Assembly (NCBI GenBank): GCA_949752795.1
Contig: OX457061.1
Span: 46,408,338-46,472,337 of the forward strand
Source of the DNA: Hyperoodon ampullatus
Taxonomy: Eukaryota > Chordata > Mammalia > Artiodactyla > Ziphiidae
Direction: 5' to 3'
DNA: 64,000 nucleotides
Shown here: positions 43,771 to 54,765 of the stretch, piece after piece
How positions within the stretch are numbered: the stretch's first letter is position 1
Layout: each line of letters opens with the position of its first letter
Notes under the pieces: generated by a model
Told to the model about the DNA's origin: nothing
The model's database searches: none
Seen by the model: the letters and a program-made list of their open reading frames with translations, nothing else
Program-made: the position numbers and the translations under genes

Positions 43771-45127
43771 CCTGCAGGCCTATGGAGAGATGCGGTGGTT
43801 TCAGAAATGCCAGTTGTATGGGAATCCTTAGGAGAGTAGGATTTGGAGGCTGGAGTCCCCAGACCTGGGATGGTACCTTTGAGGCACAATGCTAAGGCAG
43901 GCTTCCACTGAGGACCTGGGGGCTCTATAATTAGGCTGATTAACTTTCCTGGTTTTCCCACAACTGAGAGGGGTCCTGGGATGTGGATTTTCAGTTTTAA
44001 AACTGGGGCCACTGTGGGCTAACAGGGGTAAGTTGGTCATCCTACCTGTAACGAAAGGGCTGGGCTTGGATCATTGCCTTTGGGACCAACCTGCAGGCCA
44101 ACTTCCTCCTCACACTCCCAGGCTAGAGACTGACAGAGTGACATGCTGATTGGGAAGGTGAGCAGAAGCAGCTCTTTCCAGACACTTAGGAGGGGAGGAC
44201 TATAATATCAGGTGGCAACAAAGCAGGGACACTGTAGCCCTCAGAACCTAGTGGGAACAGGTGCCTCTGGTGTGGTCAGTCTTACACAACTAGGGAGACT
44301 GGGAAATTCCCAGGTGAGGACTGGCAGGCAGGCCAGGTGGCTTCCAAGGAAGTCTGGGCAGGGCCCAGCTCACTCTGCCTGCCGGGAGCAAGTTTCTATT
44401 CTGGTTCCTGAAACTCCATTCCTGCCAGGATGGCCTCTCCTCTACTCACCTGCTCAGTGACCCACGTTGACCTGCATTCCTAGGCTCAGCAGCCCTTACC
44501 TTTCACCCTCTCTGATTTGTCCCCACTTGTTATATGACCATGGCTTTTTGTCAGTCTCTTTGATTGTAAAGATCTGAAATTCACTCATGCAATACCTGGA
44601 AGATTCCAATAGAAGGAGAATGGATCCGGAGGCACAGAATCCATGGGCAGAAATGCTATTAGGTCTCAGGAGGGACAAATGGGGCAAGAAGCCTCGGGAA
44701 CTTGGGCAGTAATCACTCTTCACTTCTGGGCCCACTTCTCTTTGTGGTCTGTATAAAGCTGGAAGACATTGCAAGAGATTGTCCAGCTGCTCAAAATAAA
44801 TTTGTTTCCTGGCCAAATGAAGTCAATCCAAGGCACTAAGAGAACTTCCAAATGAGATTGCTCAATCCCTGTCAGAGATTTTGGAGGATGAGTGCAGTAG
44901 GAAGAAGTCTGGAACATTGGTCATGTGCAAATGATCTTCCAGTTTTGAAAAAGGAGGGGTGATAGTTTCTTTCTGTTACTTCAAACAGATTTAAGGGGAA
45001 AAAGGGAAAGGGGATTTGCCAGTTTACTTAACCGATCAGTCCAGGGAGAGTCTGATATGGCCATAGCAGGGCACACCCCCCTGCCTCCTTTTTGGCTTCT
45101 TAGGCAAGCTCTTTCTGCATGGTAGCT
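43771..45127. other. Intergenic, no gene recognised
   Basis: Unique sequence with no recognised exon or repeat. The open frames are short and overlap one another. Confidence 0.5.
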
Positions 45128-45575
45128 GTAGGGGGCTGAAAGTGAATCCCCCAAATTCATGTCTACCCAAATCCTCAGATTTTATTTGGAAAGAGGGTCT
45201 TTGCAGATGTAATTACTTAAGGCAAGATGAGGTCATACTGGATTAAGGTGGGCCCTATTTACAGTGATTGTGCCCTAATAAGAAGAGGACGCATCAACAG
45301 AAGAAAAAGATACACACAGAGAAGGCCATATGAAGATAGAGGCAGATTGGAGTGACGCAGCTAGAAGCCAAGGAATGCCAAGGCTGCTGGGAGCCACTGA
45401 AGATAAAAGAGGCATGGAAGGATTTTTTCCTTAGAGCTTTCAGAAGGAGTATGGCCCTGCTGACATCTTGTGTTTGGACTTCTAGCTTTCAGAACTGTGA
45501 GAGAGTAAATTTCTGTTGTTTTAAGCCAACAAGCATGTGGCAGTTTGTTACAGGAGTCCTAGAAAACTAATACAA
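45128..45575 (+). mobile_element. MLT1-type MaLR LTR
   Basis: 'ggaaagagggtctttgcaga', 'gatgaggtcatactggatta', 'tttctgttgttttaagccaa' and 'agaaaactaataca' are the MLT1 LTR in sense over almost its whole length, including the terminal CTAATACA. Confidence 0.85.
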
Positions 45576-45924
45576 TACCCTCAGCAACTCCAGGCTGGCC
45601 ACCCTAGAGGAAAGGAAGAGCCTTTTTTCTCAACACATACAGAAATTTTGGGATGGAGGGGATCTTTGCTTCCTGAACGTATCACTGTGGCCGAAGGGAA
45701 ACAGTGCTCTCATTGGACAGATATGAGTCCCACATCCATTAAGGGGACCGTGGTGAGGTTAGACTATCCCAACCACATGGGGAAGAGTGGACATCTTTTA
45801 CCAGAATGAGGAGTGAATACAGGGAAGACAAAATTAACACCTGTCCACTACAGGGCGAAAAAGTTGATTCTGCAGACTATGCTCTCATCCAATAATAGAT
45901 TTTTTTAAATATAAAGGAAGTAGA
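45576..45924. other. Intergenic, nothing recognised
   Basis: No exon or repeat was assigned. Confidence 0.45.
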
Positions 45925-46272
45925 GGGACTTCTCTGGTGGTGCAGTGGGTAAGAATCTGCCTGCCAGTGCAGGGGACACAGGTTCGATCCCTGGTCCAGG
46001 AAGATCCCACATGCTGGGGAGCAGCTAAGCCTGTGTGCCACAACTACTGAGCATGCGCTCTAGAGCCCCTGAGCCACAACTACTGAAGCCTGTGCACCTG
46101 AAGCAACAAGAGCAACAAGCTCCTCAACAAGAGAAGCCACCACAATGAGAAGCCCGTGCACCGCAATGAAGAGTAGCCCCTTCTCGCCACAACTAGAGAA
46201 AACCCGCGTGCAGCAAAGAAGACACAATGCAGCGAAAAATAAATAAATAAATAAATAATTTTTTTAAAAAGT
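45925..46272 (+). mobile_element. CHR-1-like SINE
   Basis: A long CHR copy in sense with an AAATAAATAAATAAT tail. The duplications AAAGGAAGTAGAG (45,913-45,925) and AAAGGAAGGAGAG (46,273-46,285) differ at one base. Confidence 0.92.
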
Positions 46273-46285
46273 AAAGGAAGGAGAG

Positions 46286-47297
46286 ATTTCTCAGAACAAT
46301 TCAGGGCAAGGGCAATCAAATTTCTTTTTTGACAGGTCCCTGAACTGACAGATCACAGAGCTGCATTTGATAGCCTGTCTGTTAGTAAACTGGGTCTTCA
46401 GTAAGGCTTTTAACAATCTCTGCCATGATATCCTTGTGTGGATAAAATGGGAAATATGGGTTCGATGACTAAGATGGGTTAGATGATTAAGAGGAAAAGT
46501 AACCTGCTAAATGACTGGAGTGAACCTGTGTGAACCTATGTCATTACATTTGTCCACTCAGCATGCAAACCCCTATCTTATTTTGCAAGAATTTTCTAAT
46601 AACAACAATTTAGTACTGGAGGCCTGTAGTGCCCTGGCTCCCACCATAGAAGCAGAAAGGGGAAGATTTTCCTTTTCACTTCCTTGCAGCCAGGGCTCAA
46701 TCATGTGAATTGGGCTCAGCCACTCCCACCAAGGACTTTTAATTTTTAGGAGGTGAATTTAAGGGGCAGATGTAGTGTAGGAAGTGTTCATGGCAACAGC
46801 AGCAGCAGCTTGACCAGTCCTGAAGTGGTGATGTTGAGTGTTCCCTGGCAGTGGTGGCCGTGGCAGAGCAGTGGTGTAATTAACTGTTTATGCAGTCAAA
46901 AACCTTGATTGGTACGAGGACTGTTTTTAAAAGGATTCAAGTTTCCACTGTTCCAGGATTTGTCTTCAGCTCTGTCTTTAACATGAACATCAAAAAGTGA
47001 AAGTTGTGTTAGAAGGCATTGGTGAAAGTACAGTATTTGGGACTATGGAGGTTAGTGATGGTCCTGTTCTCTTCTGTTGCTGAGACCCCAGCTGGAATGT
47101 TGAATTCAGTCCTGGGCACTGCTCTTTTATGGAGGAAAGTGACAGGCTAGATCCTGGTCAAAGAAGAATGATCAAGACAGGGAAGGAACTCAACCATGAA
47201 GCATGAAGAACAGTAGAAATGATAGGTATTAGTCAGCCTAGAGAGGAATTGTCTTTAGGTTGGGAGAAGGCATATGTCTGATCTTTTTAAATACATT
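46286..47297. other. Intergenic, possible old repeats
   Basis: About 46,610-46,880 has the pattern of an ancient dispersed repeat that I cannot name. An AGC trinucleotide run lies near 46,796-46,808. No exon was recognised. Confidence 0.4.
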
Positions 47298-47310
47298 AAA
47301 GACCATCAAG

Positions 47311-47573
47311 GGACTTCTCTGGTGGCACAGTGGTTAGGAATCTGCCTGCCAGTGCAGGGGACACAGGTTCGATCCCTGGTCCGGGAAGATCCCACATGCT
47401 GCGGAGCAACTAAGCCCGTGTGCCACAACTACTGAGCCCACATGCCACAACTACTGAAGCCCACGCGCCTAGAGCCCACGCACCACAATGAAGACTAGCC
47501 CCTGCTCCCCGCAACAAGAGAAAGCCCGCACGCAGCAACAAAGACCCAACGCAGAAAAAAATAAAATAAAAAT
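47311..47573 (+). mobile_element. CHR-1-like SINE with internal deletion
   Basis: The head GGACTTCTCTGGTGGCACAG and the tail AAAATAAAATAAAAAT are present, but the body is about 80 bp shorter than its relatives. The 13-bp TSD AAAGACCATCAAG is perfect at 47,298-47,310 and 47,574-47,586. Confidence 0.93.
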
Positions 47574-47979
47574 AAAGACCATCAAGTGAAAGAGGATTCA
47601 GTTTATTTTCTGTGGCTCCATGGAACATAGCTTGCATCACTGCTACTAGGGAGTTTCAGCTTAATATGAGAAGGGTTTAATTGTTGGGTCCATGATATCC
47701 ACAACAGAGCAGGCTGCCTCATAATATAGTGAGTTCACTGTCGCTGGAGGTGTGCACACAAAACTGGATGAACTCTCAGAGAGTATATTGTGTTGGGGGA
47801 TCCTACTGTGTGTGGGTAAAGGAAGAGTTGGTGTCCTTCCAACTTCTCTCCAATGCTTAAATCTGATCTAGTCCATAGGACAGGTTGGGAACGGCAGGAA
47901 ACTGGAGGTGGGGTGACCAGAGGAATTGCAGATTGTGAGTTATTAAAAAAAAAAAAGGAATGGAAGATTGCATTATTCT

Positions 47980-48400
47980 GAATTCTTCACTACTCCCTGT
48001 ACCCAATCCCTTTGCCATGTGACTTTGAAGTCCCTCCCACTAGAGACAGAATACACTTTCTTGTCCTGCTAATGTTGGGTTGGCCAAGTGATTTGCTTTG
48101 GCTCACGGAGCGTGAGTAGAAGTGACCACTCCAAGTATAATCTCTAAGAGGCATTGGATTTTTTTGCTCACCCATCTTGTGCTTTTGCCATTACCATGTG
48201 AAAAACATGCCCTTGGTAGGTATCACAGAATAGAGACACATGGAGTAGACTCATCTAGCCAACTTACAGACCTACAGCCTTAAGCAGAGCTGCCCCAGCT
48301 AACACATGGACACATGAGAGAGAAATAAATGCTTTATTGTTGTATAGCACTTAGATTTGGTGGTTATTTGCTATGTAGCATCATTATGGCAATAAGACAG
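47980..48400 (+). mobile_element. Ancient LTR-like repeat, family uncertain
   Basis: 'gagagaaataaatgctttat', 'tttggtggttatttgctatg' and 'tagcatcattatggcaataa' are the 3' end of an old dispersed element. The upstream part ('ggttggccaagtgatttgct') fits. A sister copy lies at 48,720-49,345. Confidence 0.45.
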
Positions 48401-48719
48401 ATCGGATATTCCAACAGACTTTCAGATACAGTATTGAAGGCAGTTCTCAGGCTTCTGCTGGCCTTTCTAGGATCTGAGGAAGTAGCACTTGAGGGAAGGA
48501 ACTCATCCCAACAGATTGTGGGTATATCCTGACCTGGGTGTAGATGTTGCTGGGAATGGATGGCCAAGGTCACTTTGTGGGGCACAGACCCAGTGCTGGA
48601 GGCACTTTGCGGGTTTGGGGTAAAGAGTGAGAGGAGGAAGCCAACCTCACTTCAGGTCATGGGAAGAAGTCCAGCTGGACACTCAAAAGAAAGTGTGGAT
48701 GGGAGTACCATCCTGAGAA

Positions 48720-49345
48720 ACAGTTTGTGTTGTGATGGATTAAAGATGACCACAAATTCTTTACCACATCTCTCATCAAGAGGTGAAGTCTGGGCTTCCC
48801 TGGTGGCACAGTGGTTGAGAGTCCGCCTGCCGATGCAGGGAACACAGGTTTGTGCCCCGGTCCGGGAGGATCCCACGTGCCACGGAGCAGCTGGGCCCAT
48901 AAGCCATGGCCGCTGAGCCTGCGCGCCCGGAGCCTGTGCTCCGCTATGGGAGAGGCCACAGCGGTGAGAGGCCCGTGTACCGCAAAAAAAAAAAAAAAAA
49001 AAAAGAGGTGAAGTCTATTTCCCCTCCTCTTGAATCTGGGCTGGCTCTATGACTTGTTCTGACCGATAGAATGTGGCATATGTGTCACTGAATAACTTCC
49101 AAGACTTGACCTTAACAGATCTTCCACTCCCTCCTATGCATTTGGAATATGCCTTCTTAGAGTCTAGCTGCCATGCTGTTAGGAAGCCCAAGCAGTCATG
49201 TGGAGAGGCCCACATGGAGGAAAACTGAGATCTTTGGCTAAGGGTTCCAGCTAAACACCCAGACAGCAACCAGCACTAACTTTTAGCCATGTGAATGAGG
49301 CCATTTATACCTTCCAGACATTCTATTACCCCAGCCAACACTATA
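48720..49345 (+). mobile_element. Ancient LTR-like repeat, split by a SINE
   Basis: 'cttgaatctgggctggctct', 'atgacttgttctgaccgata' and 'agccatgtgaatgaggccat' are of the same old family type as the neighbouring copy. The name was not recalled. Confidence 0.45.
48792..49003 (+). mobile_element. CHR-2-like SINE
   Basis: A GGGCTTCCCTGGTGGCACAG head and a pure A tail of about 20. The 13-bp TSD AGAGGTGAAGTCT is perfect at 48,779-48,791 and 49,004-49,016. Confidence 0.95.
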
Positions 49346-50288
49346 TGAAGCAGAAAACCACCTAGTTTTTCTAAGAAACCCCAATCAGGGTTTTTGACTG
49401 CAAAAACAGCTTACTCAAAGTAAACTAAAACCTAGAGAAAAGATTAATTATAGGACACTCCCAGTAAAGTTTGGATAAAGTCAAGAATGTGACTGTGACT
49501 CTTTACGATCTCATAGATTTCAAGCAGTGCCTTATAGACCTCTCAGCTAGACAAAAGTGCTTCTAAGAATCTTAAGGATTTGTCCCATAGTACCCCGACT
49601 CACAGCCTAAAGAAGGGAGGAACTTATCTTAAGATTTGGGGATATAGTTTTTGTCTAATGGAGTGAAACTCAATAAGGTTCATGGGAAATGCACAATATT
49701 TTTGTTTGTTTATTTTCTTCCCCTCCAAGAGAACTGTACCAGCATAAGTACCATTAGCTTGGGCTAAAATAGGCAAAGACAGTTCAAAATGAAATGAGGA
49801 CACTGGGCACTTAGCAAAGCAGCCTGAACAAATTACTCTGCTGCAAACAAGGGAAAGGAGGAATGACCCAGAGGATGGAGCCAAGAGCCCAGAGGGTGAA
49901 GAGCCTGGGCTCTTCACGTTCCCTGCTCCTGGAGCAGGGGGAATTGGTGACATTTGCGCTACTGGATCTCAGATTTCCTAAAGACCTAAGGACCGCTATA
50001 TGCCTTTTATTACCTCTTTTTAAGTGGGAGTTTCTATTATGATTTTCTTGTCTCTGTCTTCCCATTGTATGTTGGATCTGTATGGGAAAAGATAACTTAC
50101 AGGAAAGTTGCAAGTTTAGTACAAATACTTTTTCGGACTCTTTGAGAGTAAATTTCTGACATGATGCCACATTACCCAAAACCTTACGTGCATATTTCCA
50201 ACATAACCACAATCATCAAAATAAAGAAATTAACATTATATGTAACTATCATCTTTTGTGTGTGTGTGATGGCCCAACAGGGCAAATA
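49346..50288. other. Intergenic, no gene recognised
   Basis: AT-rich unique sequence. The - strand frames at 49,624-50,212 overlap each other and lack domains. Confidence 0.45.
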
Positions 50289-50495
50289 CTTTTTTTTTTT
50301 TTTGTGGTACGCAGGCCTCTCACTGTTGTGGCCTCTCCCATTGTGGAGCACAGGCTCCAGATATGCAGGCTCAGCGGCCATGGCCCATGGGCCTAGCCGC
50401 TCCGCGGCACGTGGGATCTTCCCGGACTGGGGCACGAACCCATGTCCCCTGCATCGGCAGGCAGACTCTCAACCACTGCACCACCAGGGAAGCCC
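50289..50495 (-). mobile_element. CHR-2-like SINE
   Basis: A T-tract, 'gtggtacgcaggcctctcac' and an end in 'caccagggaagccc'. The flanks are pyrimidine-rich, so the TSD is not clear. Confidence 0.9.
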
Positions 50496-50577
50496 TCTCT
50501 TTCTTTTTTTAATATGTAACTCTTTTTTTATTCTTTCATTTTTAAATGGCAGTGAATTGCTTTTTTTTCTGTTCCTT

Positions 50578-50886
50578 TTATAATTTTTTAAAATTGGGAT
50601 ATAGTTGTCTTACAATGTTGTTAGTTTCTACTGTACAGCGAAGTGGAGTTCCCTGTGCTATACAGCAGGTTCTTATTAGTTATCTGTTTTATACATATTA
50701 GTGTATCTATGTCCATCCCAATCTCCCAATTCATCCCACCCTCCCCTTCCCCCCATTGATGTCCATACATTTGTTCTCTACATCTGTGTCTCTATTTCTG
50801 CCTTGCAAACCGGCTCATCTGTACCATTTTTCTAGATTCCACATTGTTTTTCTCTTTCTGACTTACTTCATTCTGTATGACAGTCT
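50578..50886 (-). mobile_element. 5'-truncated L1, 3' UTR only
   Basis: The antisense 3' UTR has 'gggatatagttgtcttacaa', 'cagcaggttcttattagtta' and 'ctgacttacttcattctgta'. It shares about 230 bp with the 3' end of the large L1 at 22,660-22,930. This is a separate, truncated insertion. Confidence 0.88.
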
Positions 50887-50994
50887 AGGCATAGACTGTT
50901 GGGGCCAGCTTCACTCTCACCAGTTCCCTGGTGAACGACTCTTGAATTTGTGTTCTAACTACAATAATTCTTCCCCTCTCCCCTTCCCACATTA

Positions 50995-51870
50995 TCAAGA
51001 TGATCATAAGCATTCACTAACAGGTATTTTAACAAATATCTATTCAGTGCCAACTATGTGTCCAGTTCATTTCTAGGAGCTGAGGATATAGTAGTGAACA
51101 AGAGAGAAAGTTCTTGCACTCGTGCAGCTGATCTTCTAATGAGACAGACAGACAACAAACAATAAATTAAATGTATAATTCTGGGTAGTGATACCTACTC
51201 TGAAAAAAATCAAGCAGGTTAAGCAGCTTTGGTTGGGGGACTATTCTACATAGTGTAGTCTGAGAAGACCTCTCTCATAAGGTGACATTTGAGAGATCTG
51301 AATGAAGTATGGGGAAGTACGTAGAGCATGGTAGAGGGTGATAGGAGAACAGGGTGGGGAGTGGAGATAGAAACCAGATTAGACAGGGCTTCTACAAATT
51401 TGGAGTTTGTTCTCAATAAAATGGCATGAATTGATTTATGCTTACAAAGATCTCCCTAGCTGCTGTTTGGAGAATAGACTGGGGAGGGGGCATGGTGGAG
51501 GTAGAAGCAGGGTGACCAAGTAGGAGGCTACCTTATAACCCAGGTCAACATGATGGTGGCTTGGTCCAGGACAGTTACAGGAGAGTTAGCAAGTGGTTAA
51601 TTCTGATAATTTGAAGGTAGCACTGACAAGACTTGCTGAGGGATTGGAAATGGCATTTAAGAATAAGAAAAGCACATTGAGGACACCTTTTAGGTTTGGG
51701 GCTTGGGGGAAATGGATGAACAACAGTGCCATTCTCTGAGGTAAGTAAGAATGGGAGTGGAGTGTAGGGAGTAGGTGCTGAGTTTGAGATGCCAGTAAGA
51801 GAGGCAGTGGAATATGGGTTGGTTGGTCAGGGCTGGAGATGGAAAATTTTGCAGTCATCAGCATACAGGT
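50995..51870 (-). mobile_element. Ancient long interspersed repeat, L2-like
   Basis: 'atctattcagtgccaactat', 'gacctctctcataaggtgac', 'tttggagaatagactgggga' and 'gcagtcatcagcatacaggt' follow one old dispersed repeat for almost 900 bp. It begins like a reverse L2 3' end. The family is not certain. Confidence 0.5.
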
Positions 51871-52074
51871 ATTACTGAATATAAATCACACTCTTTTCTG
51901 TGTAGACAGAAAAGAGCATCATGGACTATGTCCTGGGGCCTTCAACAACCAGGGAAGAGAGAAGCCCAGAAAAGAGACAGAGGAGTGGCCAGTGAAATGA
52001 GGAAGATCAGAAAAGCCTGATGTCCAGGAAGCCAGGTGAAGAAAGTAGATTGTGTGTGATCACAACCACATGTC

Positions 52075-52235
52075 AACTCCTGAACCTCAGTTTTCTCATC
52101 CGTGAAATGGTGAGAGTAACAACTGCCCACTTCATGGTGTTGTTAGGATTGAGGCAATGTATGTAAAGCAGTTACACTTGTAGAGTCTGACTGGTATATA
52201 GGAAACTCTCAGTCTACGGTAGCATTGTTATTTCC
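52075..52235 (+). mobile_element. MIR SINE, sense
   Basis: 'cctcagttttctcatccgtg', 'tcatggtgttgttaggattg' and 'tgtatgtaaagcagttacac' fit MIR. Confidence 0.75.
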
Positions 52236-52454
52236 TCCACTTCAGAGTAGGCTGCCACAGCCCTCAGCTTCCCCGTCCACATAAGTGACAGCGCCTCCAT
52301 GAGTCCTTCTCAGAAATGAGGTGTCCCTGCTCACTCAGGCAACCAGGTGGGCCTGACGAGTGGCCTCTGGGTCAAATTTGAACCAAGCGACTTCAGTGCC
52401 TAAACCTCTCACCCACACAACTTCCAGCCCTTCCTTGCAAATCAACAAGTGGTA

Positions 52455-52605
52455 AATAAAGGTTTTAGAGCCAGAATTCTGCCTCTGCCTCTCACCACCT
52501 GTGGGATCCTAAGCAAGCTTCTTAACCTTCCTGAGCCTTGAATTCTATCTGTAAAATGGGAACAATTCCTACTTCATGACATTGTGTCCAGGCCCGCGCA
52601 GACTG
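52455..52605 (+). mobile_element. MIR SINE, sense
   Basis: 'gttttagagccagaattctg', 'cttcttaaccttcctgagcc' and 'ctatctgtaaaatgggaaca' fit MIR. It lies just upstream of the B4GALT1 CpG island. Confidence 0.75.
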
Positions 52606-52739
52606 TAAATAAAGCTGGCTGATCTCCTGCATGGCGGCGTGGGAGCCATTGGGGCTCTTTGACACCCTCCCACGCAGTGCATGTTGTGGGATGCGCTAGA
52701 AGAAGCACCCACGCATCCCCAAAACCTAGCTGGGCGGGT

Positions 52740-53692
52740 CTCTGGGATTCCCTAACCTGGGCTGTAGGACAGTGAGCTCAGAGAGGTGGAGACTCGTCCA
52801 CTTTTCCGCAGGGCGCCCGATGAGCCGCGCCTAGTTGCTGGGCCCCCACCTCGGTAGAGGGGCCTAGCTCGGCCAAGGGAGGGGGTTCCGAACATTCCAG
52901 AGACTCCCTCTTCCGCTGTCCTACGTCCTGCTGGGCGTCGAAGCCGTTTCCTGGGCAACCCTTCTCCGCCCCTCTTCCTGACCCTCCTCCCAGGTCTACC
53001 GAGGTCCACCGTCAGGAAAGCCGCCGCGGCCCCCGACCCCTCAAGACCACGACCAGTCTGCTCTGTTCTCCACCCTCCTCTCTGACGCCGCGCTGCAGGC
53101 CCAGGCGCATAACCCAGCCCTTCAGCACCGCGGGAAGTGGCGGCTCCTCTCGGGGGCAGCTCGGAGGAAGAGGAGGAGGAGGAGGAAGCGCGGCTTAGTA
53201 GGGACCGAAGCCCCACGGGGTAGGCTGCGGAGGAAGGCGGCGTGAGGGCCCAACAGCTCAGCTCCAAAGCTGCGGGCTGCCAACTGCCGCCCCGAACGGC
53301 TCCGCCCCTGCGGCCCACCCTCCACAGGCCCCGCCCCGCAGCTCGGCCCCGCCCCAGGCGGCCCCGCCCCCAGCTCCTGTCCCAAAAACGCGGCTCCTAC
53401 CGGCTGCCGTGCTCTCGCCCCGCTGGCGGCCTCGGCCCCGGCCCCGGCCCCGCCCCCGTCCCCGCCCCCGCCCCCGTCCGCGCCTGCCCTTCGTCCTCAC
53501 TTTGCTTGCTGGGCTGCTGAGTCGGCCAGAGTCTGAGTTCCGCCGCCCGCCCGCCCGCTGGCGCCGCTCCCTCGCCTCCTCCCCCGATCCCTCCCCCAGT
53601 CGCAGTCGTCTGGCAGTGTCTGGCCGGCGGCCCGCGGGCGGGCCGCCCTCCCCGCGGTAGCCCACCCCCCCTCTTAAAGCAGCGGCGGGAAG
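52740..53692 (+). promoter_or_regulatory. B4GALT1: B4GALT1 CpG-island promoter and 5' UTR
   Basis: This is strongly CpG-rich DNA. It holds three close GC boxes of the GGCCCCGCCCC type (about 53,328-53,338, 53,345-53,355 and 53,360-53,371), more CCCCGCCCCC runs at 53,440-53,476, and a GAG-rich tract at 53,163-53,190. A TTAAAG TATA-like motif lies at 53,674-53,679, just before the first ATG. From the literature, B4GALT1 uses an upstream housekeeping start and a start between the two ATGs used strongly in lactating mammary gland, both Sp1-dependent. The exact transcription starts cannot be read from sequence. Confidence 0.85.
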
Positions 53693-54122
53693 ATGAGGTT
53701 TCGGGAGCCGCTCCTGGGCGGCAGCGCCGCGATGCCGGGCGCGTCCCTGCAACGGGCCTGCCGCCTGCTTGTGGCTGTCTGCGCGCTGCATCTTGGCGTC
53801 ACCCTCGTCTACTACCTGGTCGGCCGCGACCTGAGCCGCCTGCCTCAGCTGGTCGGAGTCCCCACGCCGCTGCAGGGCAGCTCTAACGGCGCTGCCGCCA
53901 TCGGGCAGCCCTCTGGGGAGCTCCGGCCCCGAGGGGCCGCACCGCCGCCGCCTTTGAGCACCTCTTCCAAGCCGCGCTTGGGTGGCGCCTCCAACCCCGA
54001 CGCGGACTCTCGCCCCGGCCCCGGCCCCGGCCCCGGCCCCGGGAGCAACTTGACTTCGGCCCCAGTGCCCCCCGCCACAGCACTGTCGCTGCCCGCATGC
54101 CCTGAGGAGTCCCCGCTGCTCG
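53693..54122 (+). CDS. B4GALT1: Beta-1,4-galactosyltransferase 1, coding exon 1 (partial)
   Basis: The 143 codons plus one base match the N-terminus of mammalian B4GALT1, the Golgi type II enzyme that transfers galactose from UDP-Gal to terminal GlcNAc and, with alpha-lactalbumin, makes lactose. Residues 1-24 form the cytoplasmic tail and about 25-43 (LLVAVCALHLGVTLVYYLV) the signal-anchor. Residues 45-135 form a Pro/Gly/Ser-rich stem with one N-glycosylation sequon at Asn119 (NLT). ACPEESPLL (135-143) starts the catalytic domain, with Cys136 in the conserved disulfide position. Two in-frame starts, Met1 (53,693) and Met14 (53,732), correspond to the known long and short isoforms. A ProGly x5 tract at 108-117 is longer than in human. 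The exon ends in phase 1 at a GTAAGG donor (54,123). Catalytic exons lie beyond the window. Confidence 0.97.
53732..53734 (+). other. B4GALT1: Alternative start codon, short B4GALT1 isoform
   Basis: The in-frame ATG (Met14) in context GCCGCGATGCCG lacks the 13-residue extension encoded from 53,693. The short form is the mainly Golgi one; the longer form has been linked to cell-surface roles. Both starts keep the same transmembrane anchor. Confidence 0.85.
54013..54042 (+). repeat. B4GALT1: CCCCGG hexanucleotide x5 in coding sequence
   Basis: Five perfect CCCCGG units encode Pro-Gly x5 (residues 108-117). The same motif (as GGCCCC) is repeated in the promoter at about 53,434-53,452. It is the same hexamer, read on the other strand, as the GGGGCC repeat of C9orf72. 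Confidence 0.95.
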
Positions 54123-54529
54123 GTAAGGTACCACGCACGTTCGCCCATGCCCTCTTCCTCGACAGCCAGTCAGTCTCCCTATTCCGGATCAGAGCCCCTA
54201 ATCCCAAACAGGTTCCGGGCTGGATGGGGTGAGAGGTTGGGAGGTGAGTCCCTTCGGATTCATGCTGGAGGCTGGGTCGGGGACAGTTTAAGTAAGCCGT
54301 AGCCACCGCCACCCACCCACCCCCGATCCCAGAACCGGAGAAGGCCCTGGAGACTTCCCTGCTCTGGCCCAAGCCTCAAGAAGTTTTGGGAGTTTGAGTC
54401 TGCTTAGAACTCGGAGCAGCCTTCACTCTGCTAACTCTGGTAGGGACTACGAGGCAGCTCAGAGTAACGCGCTCTCTCTAGTTTGGAACGCTGATGATGA
54501 GGCCTCCAGGAGGGAAGGGAGCAGACCTC

Positions 54530-54765
54530 CCAGGTCACATCTCCTGTCTTCACATAGAACCACTGTCTCCTGAGTGTGGGTTAACCCTTTTCCTAAGCTT
54601 TTGGGCAAGTGACTTGTCCCTAAATCTCTGGTTTTTCATCTATTAAATGGGAATAATAAGTGGTACCTGTTTGAGGGGGGTGTTTTGGAAGATTAGACCA
54701 AACAGTGTAAACAAGCATTTACAAGAATGAGGGTAAGCCCTCAGTAAATTGTCACTATTGTGTTC
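54530..54765 (+). mobile_element. MIR SINE, sense, in intron 1
   Basis: 'cttttgggcaagtgacttgt', 'catctattaaatgggaataa' and 'accctcagtaaattgtcact'-type text fit MIR over most of its length. Confidence 0.75.

Noticed and set aside
52752..53318. 188-codon - strand frame in the CpG island
   Set aside because: Same GC effect. It could overlap a divergent non-coding transcript, but there is no protein evidence.
53258..54148. 296-codon open frame on the - strand opposite B4GALT1 exon 1
   Set aside because: High GC removes stop codons on both strands. The translation is Arg/Gly-rich low-complexity with no domain, and it mirrors the real exon.
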